From JALYOK01 sp031419835 (GTDB lineage Bacteria > Pseudomonadota > Gammaproteobacteria > Burkholderiales > JALYOK01), in the NCBI GenBank assembly GCA_031419835.1, contig JANOLP010000187.1, forward strand, positions 1 to 14,393: a stretch of 14,393 bases of DNA, in the 5' to 3' direction. The translations under genes were made by a program, and so were the position numbers. Each line of letters starts with the position of its first letter. Positions within the stretch are counted from its first letter, which is position 1. Shown one piece after another: positions 7,245 through 14,228 of the stretch. The notes below the pieces were generated by a model, which did no database searches, was not told the origin of the DNA, and saw nothing but the letters and a program-made list of their open reading frames with translations.

Positions 7245-10148
7245 TCAGCTTCGCAGAGCACTCGCTAGTACACGCGCAACATGCACCGCCTGACGCCCGC
7301 TGCCGTCGCGTATTTGTTGGCGGCAGCTCACGCCATCAGCGACGATCGTAGTGTGTTCATCGGACGCACGAACGGCCGGAAGGAGATTAAGCTCCGCCAT
7401 TTGCATCGAAACGTCGAAGTGATCTGCATCAAAACCAAACGAACCGGCCATGCCGCAGCAGCCCGATTGAATCGTTTCCATTTTGAGATCCGGAATTAAA
7501 CCCAATACGCCTTCAACGGCACCCATGACGCCAAAGGCTTTTTGGTGGCAATGGCCGTGCAGCAATACCCGTGGCGGATAGACCGGATACAAGGTCAAAT
7601 CTAAGCGACCTTGTTGACGTTCCTGAAACAAAAATTCTTCAAACGTGTAGGAGTGTTTGGCCAGCTTGTCGGCGTTGGCGTTACTTAAGAGCGAAGGAAA
7701 TTCGTCGCGTAATGTGAACACGCAGGAGGGTTCGAGCCCGACGATCGGAAAGCCTTCGTCGACGTAGGGCAGCATCGCATCAACGAGGCGTTGCGCTTCT
7801 TGTTTGGCTTGATCGATAAGGCCCACACTCAAAAAAGTGCGGCCGCAACAAAGCGGGCGATTACTATTTTCCGAGCGCGGAATATGGGAATGATAGCCCG
7901 CCGCGCGCAATACTCGAAGCGCGGCGCGCGGGTTTTCCGGTTCGAAATAAGTGTTGAACGTATCGACAAATAGTACAACGTCACGGCCGGCGATAACGGG
8001 CGTTCGAGCGCCGCGATTGACTCGGAAATAATCGGATCGCCACAGCGGTAAGGGTCGGCGCGCACTTAGGCCGATGTATTTTTCACTCCAATGGGCAAGG
8101 CGAGGTGAGCTATTGCGCAGATTTAGTAGCCCGCTGATCTTGGCCGCATAAGGCGCATAGCGCGGCAAGTAAGCAACGAGTTTATCTTTGATTGATAAAC
8201 CGTGTCGTTGTTGTTGCTGATGCAAAAATTCGATTTTCATTTTTGCCATATCGACGCCGGTCGGGCACTCGCGCTTGCAGCCTTTGCAGGAAACGCACAG
8301 GTCGAAGCTTTCGCGCATGGCGTCGGACGCCATCGCATCGGCGCCAAGTTGCCCCGATAATGCGAGCCGCAGGGTATTGGCGCGGCCGCGCGTGGAATGC
8401 TGTTCGTCGCGTGTGACGCGGTAGGACGGGCACATCACATCGGCGTCGAATTTACGGCAGTGACCGTTGTTGTTGCACATCTCGGTCGCATGCGCCAGCG
8501 AGCCTTGGGCCGACCAATCGAACACCGGCTTGATTTCGATGTGACGATACTCAGGTTTAAAGCGGAACAAGCTTCGATCGTCTTGCTTGCTCGGCCGTAC
8601 AATCTTGCCGGGGTTCATCAATCCAAGAGGATCGAACAGTTGTTTCACTTCCACGAGTGCCGCCGTTAAGCGTGGTCCGAAGAAGGGCGCGATCCATTCG
8701 CTGCGCACCAGGCCATCGCCGTGCTCACCGGAATACACGCCTTTGTATTCGCGCACCAATTCGCAGGCCTCTTCAGCGATTGCTCGCATTTTGTGCGCAC
8801 CGTCTTGCTTCATATTGAGAATCGGCCGCACGTGTAACGTACCGACGCTGGCGTGGGCATACCAGGTGCCGCGCGTCCCGTGCTTCTCGAACACCTGCGT
8901 CAGACGTTGCGTATAGTCAGCAAGGTGTTCCAGCGGCACGCAGCAGTCTTCGATGAAGCTCACCGGTTTGCCATCGCCTTTCATGCTCATCATGATGTTG
9001 AGGCCGGCTTTGCGCACGTCCCACAAGGACTTCTGTTGGCTTGCGTCGGTCAGTTTCACCACGCTATCCGGCAAACCTAAGTCGCCAATTAGCGCAACTA
9101 ATTCATCGAGCTTGCGCAATTGTTCCGTGGCTTCCTCACCGGAAAATTCGACTAACAGGATTGCCTCGGGTTCGCCAAGCAAGGCGGCGTCGATGATCGG
9201 CTGAAACGACGGATTGTTCCGTGCAAGATCGATCATGGTGCGATCGACCAATTCAACCGCACTCGGACCGAGGTTGACGATGTGCTGCGTTAACTCCATT
9301 GCGCGATAAAACGTCGGAAAATTCACGACGCCCAGTGCCTTGTGATTCGGTAGCGGCGAAAGCTTGAGTTTCAAGCGCTTAAAATAAGCGAGCGTACCTT
9401 CGCTGCCGACCAGCAAATGTGCCATGTTCGGCCATTCGGTGTTGTAGTGCAGCGGATCTTGCGGCTCAAAAATATCCAAGTTGTAACCCGCGACGCGACG
9501 CAACAAGCGCGGAAAGCGTACGCGAATTTCATCGGCCTCACGCGTTGCGATGGCGCGAAAACCAGCGACGATTTCACCGGCCCGTCCCGCGAGCGGCTTA
9601 TCGTCTAATTCAGAAAACCAGGCGACATGGCCGTCGGAAAGTATCGCCTCGATACCTTTGACGTTGTGCACCATATTGCCGTAACGAATCGAGCGGCTGC
9701 CGCAGGAGTTGTTTCCGGCCATGCCGCCGAGCGTGGCTTGTGCGCTGGTGGAAACATCCACCGGATACCACAATCCATGCGGCTTCAGAAAGGCATTGAG
9801 TTGATCGAGGACAACGCCGGGCTGAACCTCGATTTCTGTCGCACCGGGTTCAAACGCAAAAATTTGATTTAGGTATTTGCTGTTGTCGATCACCAGCGCG
9901 GCGCCGACGGTTTGGCCGCACTGCGAGGTTCCTGCGCCGCGCGGCAAAATTGGGATATTTTCTTCTCGCGCAATTTGCAGCACAATCGCAACGTCTTGCT
10001 CGGTTTTTGGCACAACCACGCCGACCGGATCAATCTGATAAATCGACGCGTCAGTGGCATAGCGGCCACGCGATGCCGCGTCGAACAATACGTCTCCTTG
10101 GATTTCTCGCCGTAGCCGTTCGACTAAGTTGGATTGTTTGGTCCCCAT
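7245..10148 (-). CDS. FAD-binding and (4Fe-4S) oxidoreductase, fused GlcD/GlcF type
   Basis: A 967-residue flavo-iron-sulfur dehydrogenase of the glycolate / D-lactate / D-2-hydroxyacid class. The FAD-binding PCMH-type domain (about 38-265) shows PRGAGTSQCGQT (69-80), TLGGMAGNNSCGSRS and GSEGTLAYF (248-256). The FAD oxidase C-terminal domain runs to about 520, with GEHGDGLVRSEW (474-485) and LFDPLGLMNPGKIV (504-517). A ferredoxin-like part has C558, C564, C573 and the CxxCxxCxxxCP motif C618/C621/C624/C628. Two cysteine-rich CCG modules follow (LCCGR about 766-770; HGHCHQK with SGCCGMAGSFG about 864-905). It oxidises a 2-hydroxyacid to a 2-oxoacid and passes electrons through Fe-S to a respiratory acceptor; the substrate cannot be fixed from sequence. 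E. coli YdiJ has similar architecture but is more divergent in detail. The divergent serine-glyoxylate aminotransferase makes glycolate an attractive candidate. The ATG 10148 start fits the family. Confidence 0.9.
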   Translation of the reverse strand: MGTKQSNLVERLRREIQGDVLFDAASRGRYATDASIYQIDPVGVVVPKTEQDVAIVLQIAREENIPILPRGAGTSQCGQTVGAALVIDNSKYLNQIFAFEPGATEIEVQPGVVLDQLNAFLKPHGLWYPVDVSTSAQATLGGMAGNNSCGSRSIRYGNMVHNVKGIEAILSDGHVAWFSELDDKPLAGRAGEIVAGFRAIATREADEIRVRFPRLLRRVAGYNLDIFEPQDPLHYNTEWPNMAHLLVGSEGTLAYFKRLKLKLSPLPNHKALGVVNFPTFYRAMELTQHIVNLGPSAVELVDRTMIDLARNNPSFQPIIDAALLGEPEAILLVEFSGEEATEQLRKLDELVALIGDLGLPDSVVKLTDASQQKSLWDVRKAGLNIMMSMKGDGKPVSFIEDCCVPLEHLADYTQRLTQVFEKHGTRGTWYAHASVGTLHVRPILNMKQDGAHKMRAIAEEACELVREYKGVYSGEHGDGLVRSEWIAPFFGPRLTAALVEVKQLFDPLGLMNPGKIVRPSKQDDRSLFRFKPEYRHIEIKPVFDWSAQGSLAHATEMCNNNGHCRKFDADVMCPSYRVTRDEQHSTRGRANTLRLALSGQLGADAMASDAMRESFDLCVSCKGCKRECPTGVDMAKMKIEFLHQQQQRHGLSIKDKLVAYLPRYAPYAAKISGLLNLRNSSPRLAHWSEKYIGLSARRPLPLWRSDYFRVNRGARTPVIAGRDVVLFVDTFNTYFEPENPRAALRVLRAAGYHSHIPRSENSNRPLCCGRTFLSVGLIDQAKQEAQRLVDAMLPYVDEGFPIVGLEPSCVFTLRDEFPSLLSNANADKLAKHSYTFEEFLFQERQQGRLDLTLYPVYPPRVLLHGHCHQKAFGVMGAVEGVLGLIPDLKMETIQSGCCGMAGSFGFDADHFDVSMQMAELNLLPAVRASDEHTTIVADGVSCRQQIRDGSGRQAVHVARVLASALRS

Positions 10149-10159
10149 TGGGCGATAAT
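10129..10159 (+). promoter_or_regulatory. Weak candidate promoter for the aminotransferase gene
   Basis: GATAAT (10154-10159) is a good -10 match. TTGGAT (10129-10134) is a possible -35, but the 19-bp spacer is long. The -35 part lies inside the first codons of the divergent oxidoreductase. Only 44 bp separate the two starts, so at least one promoter must overlap coding sequence. Confidence 0.3.
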
Positions 10160-10192
10160 ATCACCGAGCATTTCAACCATAGAGCGAATTTT

Positions 10193-11362
10193 ATGAGTTA
10201 TCCAAGCGGCCGTCATTTCTTGCAAATCCCCGGCCCGACCAACGTGCCCGATCGGGTTTTGCGCGCGATGGATCGACCAACGATTGATCATCGCGGCCCT
10301 GAGTTTCAACAGCTTGGTTTCGACGTGTTGAGCGGCATGCGGGATATTTTTCAGACTAAAAATGCAGTCGTGATTTATCCCGCTTCGGGTACGGGCGCCT
10401 GGGAAGCCGCGCTGGTGAATACGCTCTCGCCAGGCGACAAAGTCCTGATGTACGAAACCGGGCAATTCGCGTCACTGTGGTGCGAGTTGGCACGCCGGCT
10501 CGGCCTGGAGATTGAGCTGGTGAGCGGCGACTGGCGCAGTGGTGTCGACGCCATCGACGTTGAGCGGCGCTTGCATGAAGATCGCGATCGCACCATCAAG
10601 GCTGTCGCGGTCGTGCATAACGAAACCTCGACGGGCGTAACGAGCGATATTCCCGCGGTTCGTGCAGCGATCAATCGAGCCGACCATCCCGCGCTGTTGT
10701 TAGTCGATACGATTTCGTCTCTTGCCTCCATCGACTATCGCCACGACGAATGGGGCGTCGACGTGACAGTCGGTGGCTCACAAAAAGGCTTGATGTTGCC
10801 GCCGGGTCTGAGCTTCAATGCCCTATCGGAAAAAGCGCTCGCCGCCAGTCAAGCGTCGACATTGCCCAAATCTTATTGGGCATGGGAGCCAATGCTGAAG
10901 GCGAATAAGAACGGATTTTTTCCCTACACACCCGCCACCAATCTATTGTTCGGCCTGCGTGAAGCCATCGCGATGTTGAAAGATGAGGGATTGGAAAATG
11001 TCTTCGCTCGACACCTTCGCCACGCCGAAGCGACGCGCCGTGCGGCGCAAGCGTGGGGCCTGGAAGTCCTGTGCAAAAATCCGAACCAATACAGCCCAAG
11101 CCTGACCGCCCTCATGATGCCTGCCGGACACGACGCGGACACGCTGCGTAAAATCATTCTCGAGCGCTACGACATGTCGTTGGGGATGGGACTTGGAAAC
11201 CTCGCCGGGAAAATTTTCCGTATTGGTCACTTAGGCTATTTCAACGACTTGATGCTGGCCGGCACTTTGTCGGGTATTGAGATGGGGTTGATTGCCGCTA
11301 AAGTGCCGATCAAACCCGGTGGCGTCACGGCCGCATTACACCTTATGGTTGAACGAGCGTAA
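10193..11362 (+). CDS. sgaA: Serine--glyoxylate aminotransferase (class V, PLP-dependent)
   Basis: A 389-residue cytoplasmic PLP enzyme that transfers the amino group of serine (often also alanine) to glyoxylate, giving hydroxypyruvate and glycine. The family opening GRHFLQIPGPTNVPDRV is present. The cofactor region includes SGTGAWEAAL (65-74) and D172 in LLLVDTISS. The Schiff-base lysine is K198 in GGSQKGLM. The carboxylate-binding arginine is probably R343 in FRIGHLG. Length is normal for the family. The open frame extends back to 9950 through the antisense of the oxidoreductase, but the family N-terminus and a weak AGAG upstream favour ATG 10193. It diverges from the oxidoreductase across 44 bp, suggesting joint use in glycolate/glyoxylate or serine-cycle metabolism. 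Related alanine-glyoxylate aminotransferase activity is possible. Confidence 0.9.
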   Translation: MSYPSGRHFLQIPGPTNVPDRVLRAMDRPTIDHRGPEFQQLGFDVLSGMRDIFQTKNAVVIYPASGTGAWEAALVNTLSPGDKVLMYETGQFASLWCELARRLGLEIELVSGDWRSGVDAIDVERRLHEDRDRTIKAVAVVHNETSTGVTSDIPAVRAAINRADHPALLLVDTISSLASIDYRHDEWGVDVTVGGSQKGLMLPPGLSFNALSEKALAASQASTLPKSYWAWEPMLKANKNGFFPYTPATNLLFGLREAIAMLKDEGLENVFARHLRHAEATRRAAQAWGLEVLCKNPNQYSPSLTALMMPAGHDADTLRKIILERYDMSLGMGLGNLAGKIFRIGHLGYFNDLMLAGTLSGIEMGLIAAKVPIKPGGVTAALHLMVERA

Positions 11363-11372
11363 AAAAAGCTCG
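11354..11372 (+). terminator. Stem-loop spanning the aminotransferase stop codon
   Basis: CGAGC (11354-11358) and GCTCG (11368-11372) form a 5-bp stem with an A-rich 9-nt loop that includes the stop codon. No T-run follows, so a role in termination is only a possibility. Confidence 0.25.
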
Positions 11373-11381
11373 CCTAATCCC

Positions 11382-11539
11382 TTGCAATCGCGTATAACGC
11401 CACAATATCTACGATATCGATCATGTCTTTGGGATCGTCCTCGCGTATCACCTTGCGGTGTCACTCCGGTCCAATTCCACAGCCTCGTTAGATGCTTAGC
11501 GCAAACCTGCGTTAGGTCACGCCCTATTCGGAGGACATT
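11382..11539 (+). promoter_or_regulatory. Promoter region and structured leader of the cold-shock gene
   Basis: A TTGCAA (11382-11387) followed 16-17 bp later by AT-rich sequence (AATATC near 11404) is a weak promoter candidate; TATAAC at 11393-11398 is an alternative -10. The leader of over 100 nt has a small stem CACC/GGTG (11449-11460) and a stronger RNA hairpin: TTAGCGCA (11496-11503), loop AACC, TGCGTTAG (11508-11515), 8 pairs including two G-U. The ribosome-binding site GGAGG (11530-11534) lies 15 nt after it. Long structured leaders that control translation at low temperature are known for cspA-type genes; that this one does so is inferred. Confidence 0.45.
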
Positions 11540-11746
11540 ATGTCGACCGGCACAGTAAAATTTTTCAACCCCGCTAAGGGATTCGGATTTATCCAGCCAG
11601 ATGATGGCGCAAAAGACGTATTCGTCCACATTTCCGCCGTTGAGCGCGCGGGTCTTGGTAGCTTAAACGAGAACGACAAATTAACGTTCGACGTGGAAAA
11701 AGGCGACAACGGCAAACTGTCTGCCGTGAATCTTAAGAAAGCCTAA
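11540..11746 (+). CDS. CspA-family cold-shock protein
   Basis: A 68-residue single cold-shock domain (OB fold) that binds single-stranded RNA and DNA and melts RNA structure. The RNP1 motif KGFGFI is at 13-18 and RNP2 VFVHI at 27-31, after the usual MSTGTVKFFN opening. Length is standard, with no extra domain. The ribosome-binding site GGAGG at 11530-11534 is well spaced. A long structured leader precedes it and a good terminator follows, so it is probably monocistronic even though infA lies downstream on the same strand. Paralogues of this size are common; cold induction of this copy cannot be read from the protein alone. Confidence 0.97.
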   Translation: MSTGTVKFFNPAKGFGFIQPDDGAKDVFVHISAVERAGLGSLNENDKLTFDVEKGDNGKLSAVNLKKA

Positions 11747-11754
11747 TTTTTCAA

Positions 11755-11782
11755 CCGGGCAATCGCTGCCTGGATATTTTTA
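11755..11782 (+). terminator. Rho-independent terminator after the cold-shock gene
   Basis: CCGGGCA (11755-11761) pairs with TGCCTGG (11767-11773), including one G-U, around a 5-nt loop. It is followed by ATA and five T (11777-11781). It begins 8 bp after the stop codon. Confidence 0.75.
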
Positions 11783-11786
11783 CCAG

Positions 11787-11809
11787 CCGCTCGCGTTAAC
11801 CGCGAGCGG
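11787..11809 (+). terminator. Strong 9-bp hairpin upstream of infA
   Basis: CCGCTCGCG (11787-11795) and CGCGAGCGG (11801-11809) form a perfect stem with loop TTAAC, 5 bp after the previous terminator. Only a poor T-rich stretch (TGATTT) follows. It may back up the first terminator, or act in the infA leader, whose start codon is 29 bp downstream. Confidence 0.4.
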
Positions 11810-11838
11810 TGATTTCGAGTAATTATGAAAGGTAATGC

Positions 11839-12102
11839 ATGGCGAAGGAAGAAACCATTGAAATGGAAGGTCAGGTCAGCGAAGTGCTGCGTAATACCCA
11901 GTTTCGCGTCACGCTGGCGAATGGCGTAGAAATTACTGCGCACGCGTCCGGCAAAATGCGGCAACACCGCATTCGAATTTTGGCCGGCGACAAGGTGACG
12001 TTAGAAATGTCGCCCTATGATCTGTCTAAAGGGCGCATTAATTTTCGCCACAAAGATGAATCGGTCGCAAGGGCAGCACCGCACCGGCCATTTAAGCGGT
12101 AA
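11839..12102 (+). CDS. infA: Translation initiation factor IF-1, C-terminally extended
   Basis: An 87-residue S1-type OB-fold factor that binds the ribosomal A site during 30S initiation. It opens MAKEETIEMEG, and the core includes SGKMRQHRIRILAGDKVTLEMSPYDLSKGRINFRHK. The usual protein is about 72 residues; here a basic tail of about 15 residues (DESVARAAPHRPFKR) follows. IF-1 copies of about this length, apart from the ribosomal-protein operon and near a cold-shock gene, are familiar in betaproteobacteria, so a second infA elsewhere in the genome is plausible but not visible here. AAAGG (11828-11832) is a fair ribosome-binding site. The gene converges with clsB across a 194-bp hairpin-rich spacer. 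Confidence 0.94.
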   Translation: MAKEETIEMEGQVSEVLRNTQFRVTLANGVEITAHASGKMRQHRIRILAGDKVTLEMSPYDLSKGRINFRHKDESVARAAPHRPFKR

Positions 12103-12124
12103 AGTGCATTTTCTCGTACCGATG

Positions 12125-12296
12125 ACTTGCCTCCGGGACGACACTAATACACAACCTGGCAAGTAAAATTCGAGCAGTGGAATTGCTCGCATATCTTTCG
12201 AAGGCAATGGCCTGAGAGTCAGGCAGCTATTGCCTCTCGGCATGGCATGCCCGGAAAGCCGCTCTGGTTGTGCCCCACAGGCTAACGCCTTCGAAA
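12125..12296. repeat. Cluster of perfect inverted repeats between infA and clsB
   Basis: Consecutive dyads fill this non-coding gap. ACTTGCC 12125-12131 pairs with GGCAAGT 12158-12164. CGAGCA 12171-12176 pairs with TGCTCG 12184-12189. A 10-bp pair, TTTCGAAGGC 12196-12205 / GCCTTCGAAA 12287-12296, encloses further stems: AGGCAAT 12202-12208 / ATTGCCT 12229-12235 with GCCTGA / TCAGGC nested inside, and GGCAT 12239-12243 / ATGCC 12247-12251. The right end abuts the clsB stop codon. It could be bidirectional termination signals, a structured RNA or a miniature repeat element; no T-run or target duplication was seen. Confidence 0.55.
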
Positions 12297-13460
12297 TTAC
12301 TTCTGCGGATAGCCCAACGTGCCGAGAATAAATCGCGCCGAACCATAGGCGAGCCACGCCATGAATCGTTCCAAGAATGGGCGTTGTTTCCATTCCTTTA
12401 AGTCGACGGGAACTGCGCCGTCGTGAATCGCGGTAAGCAGGCTGTGGCGCAATTGCGCCGAGAAGCTGGCGTCGCGCACGATGACATTCGCTTCGCGCGA
12501 CAACATAAAGCTGAACGGATCGATATTGCTCGAGCCGACCGTCGCCCAATCGCTATCGATCACAGCAACTTTGGCGTGCATAAAACTTTTGTGATATTCG
12601 ATGATTTCGACACCGCCGGCGAGTAGCGAACCGTACAACGCGCGCGTGGCATGATGCAGCATTCGATATTCGACTTTCCCCTGCAGCATCAATTTCACTT
12701 TCACGCCGCGTGATGCCGCAGCAACTAGCGCGCGGCGAAATCCCAACCCTGGAAAAAAATAGGCGTTGGCGATGATGATCTCATCGCGCGCGTTTTCGAT
12801 CGCATCGAGATAGGCTTCTTCAATATCGTCGCGATGCCGCAAGTTGTCGCGAATCACCAGCGCCGCGAGGTGCGTCCCGCGCGGCGGCGCCGGCGGCACA
12901 TTTGGAAACATGCTGCGAATGCGCGTACGTGCCCGAGTCCACGATAGCAACAACCAAAGTCGATGCACGATCGGGCGCAACTCTTGCACCAACGGCCCCA
13001 TCACTTTCACTGCGTAGTCGTAGCGTGGCGGCGTATGGTGCGGCGTGTTGATATCGTCGATGATATTGATGCCGCCGATGAACGCCGTGTGACCGTCGAT
13101 CATCGCAATTTTGCGATGCATGCGGCGCAGCCGGTAACGGCGAAAACTGAAGCGGAACGCTTCGGTGCGATAGATGAATACTTCGACGCCGCTTTGCAGT
13201 AATTCATCCGCCATTTGCGGTGGAAAAAAATCGTGGCTGCCGAAGCCATCAACCACCACTCGCACGACGACATTGCGTTGCGCTGCTCGACGCAATGCCG
13301 CTGCTATGCGCTGGCCCGCCGTGTCGTCGGCGAAGATGTAGGTTTCTAGATGAATTTCAGTGTGTGCGGCGTCGATCGCGGTTTCAAGCGCCGGGAAGAA
13401 GTCCGTACCATTTTTTAGCAGGGTAATCGAGTTACCCGCGACGTAACGAGGTGTAGCCAA
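12297..13460 (-). CDS. clsB: Cardiolipin synthase B (phospholipase D superfamily)
   Basis: A 387-residue membrane-associated phospholipid transferase that forms cardiolipin. Two HKD motifs are present: H115-x-K117-x4-D122 in HRKIAMIDGHTAFIGG, and H295-x-K297-x4-D302 in HAKVAVIDSDWATVGSSNIDPFS. Between them is a typical ClsB core (ANAYFFPGLGFRRAL near 231-245). Like E. coli ClsB, it lacks the two N-terminal transmembrane helices of ClsA. No ATG fits; the TTG at 13460 gives the expected family start (GNSITLLKNGTDFFPAL). It is 6 nt after the stop of the YbhP-like gene and in the same reading frame, with no clear Shine-Dalgarno site, so translational coupling is likely. The gene pair matches E. 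coli clsB-ybhP. Confidence 0.93.
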   Translation of the reverse strand: MATPRYVAGNSITLLKNGTDFFPALETAIDAAHTEIHLETYIFADDTAGQRIAAALRRAAQRNVVVRVVVDGFGSHDFFPPQMADELLQSGVEVFIYRTEAFRFSFRRYRLRRMHRKIAMIDGHTAFIGGINIIDDINTPHHTPPRYDYAVKVMGPLVQELRPIVHRLWLLLSWTRARTRIRSMFPNVPPAPPRGTHLAALVIRDNLRHRDDIEEAYLDAIENARDEIIIANAYFFPGLGFRRALVAAASRGVKVKLMLQGKVEYRMLHHATRALYGSLLAGGVEIIEYHKSFMHAKVAVIDSDWATVGSSNIDPFSFMLSREANVIVRDASFSAQLRHSLLTAIHDGAVPVDLKEWKQRPFLERFMAWLAYGSARFILGTLGYPQK

Positions 13461-13466
13461 AACGTC

Positions 13467-14216
13467 TTAAGGCCGGCTGACGTGAGCCGAGAGCGCGGCG
13501 TGATCCGACAATTTCGACCACGCTTTTCCATGCATCAGGCGCGCGCTTTTCACGCGCAGGCCGCGCACATAAATTCGATCTAAACTGAGTATCGGCAAGC
13601 CGGCCGGAAAGCTGCGCGCGGGCCGTCCGCGGGTGGTTTCGAACACTTCATGCGCGTCGAGGCGTTCGCGTAGCAAATGACTCAACTGCTCGCGCCAATC
13701 GTTGAAATCGCCGGCGATCACCAATGGCGCGTCGCGCGGAACCATGCGGTCGATGCGGTCGCACAACGCGCGCGCTTGCTGCGCACGCCAGCGCGAAAAC
13801 AACCCGAGATGCACGCAGACGCAATGCAAACGCTCGTCCCAACCGGGGATGTCTAACTCGCAATGCAACAAGCCGCGACGTTCGAGTGGATGCGCAGACA
13901 CGTCTTCATTTTCCCAACTCACAATCGGAAAGCGACTCAGAATCGCATTGCCGTGATGGCCTTCTTCGTAGACGGCATTTTTGCCGTAAGCAAAATCGCC
14001 CCACACCGAATCGGCGAGAAATTCGTGTTGCGGTGCGGTCCACAGCGTGTGATTTATTCCGTGAACTTCGTTCGAGCCTTGCACCTCTTGCAAAAAAATC
14101 AGATCGGCATCGAGCATGCGCAGGCGATCGCGCACGTCGTGCAAAATCGCACGCCGATTGAAATTCGAAAATCCCTTGTGGATGTTATAAGTCGCGATGC
14201 GTAAGGTTTCGATCAT
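13467..14216 (-). CDS. Endonuclease/exonuclease/phosphatase family protein, YbhP-like
   Basis: A 249-residue metal-dependent phosphoesterase of the DNase I-like fold. Catalytic signatures are in order: TYNIHKG with N11, LQEV with E44, GNAILSRFP (89-97), VHLG with H136, GDFND with D170 and N172, LDRIY with D213, and SDHAA with D238 and H239. No signal peptide or membrane helix is evident, so it is probably cytoplasmic. It lies between nudB and clsB, matching the clsB-ybhP pairing in E. coli, where a link to phospholipid metabolism is suggested mainly by context; its substrate is unknown. The ATG at 14216 is clear, with only an A-rich stretch (AAAGAAAAAACGAA) upstream. nudB ends 12 bp before it. 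Confidence 0.92.
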   Translation of the reverse strand: MIETLRIATYNIHKGFSNFNRRAILHDVRDRLRMLDADLIFLQEVQGSNEVHGINHTLWTAPQHEFLADSVWGDFAYGKNAVYEEGHHGNAILSRFPIVSWENEDVSAHPLERRGLLHCELDIPGWDERLHCVCVHLGLFSRWRAQQARALCDRIDRMVPRDAPLVIAGDFNDWREQLSHLLRERLDAHEVFETTRGRPARSFPAGLPILSLDRIYVRGLRVKSARLMHGKAWSKLSDHAALSAHVSRP

Positions 14217-14228
14217 TTCGTTTTTTCT

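Noticed and set aside
9950..10192. 81-residue extension of the serine-glyoxylate aminotransferase
   Set aside because: It is antisense to the well-conserved start of the oxidoreductase, and the family start GRHFLQIPGPT follows ATG 10193.
12001..12549. 182-residue minus-strand reading frame over infA, the spacer and the clsB 3' end
   Set aside because: It runs antisense through infA and out of frame through clsB, with no recognisable domain; a shadow frame.
13724..14161. 145-residue plus-strand reading frame
   Set aside because: Antisense to the YbhP-like gene, Arg-rich, as expected for a shadow of a GC-rich gene.
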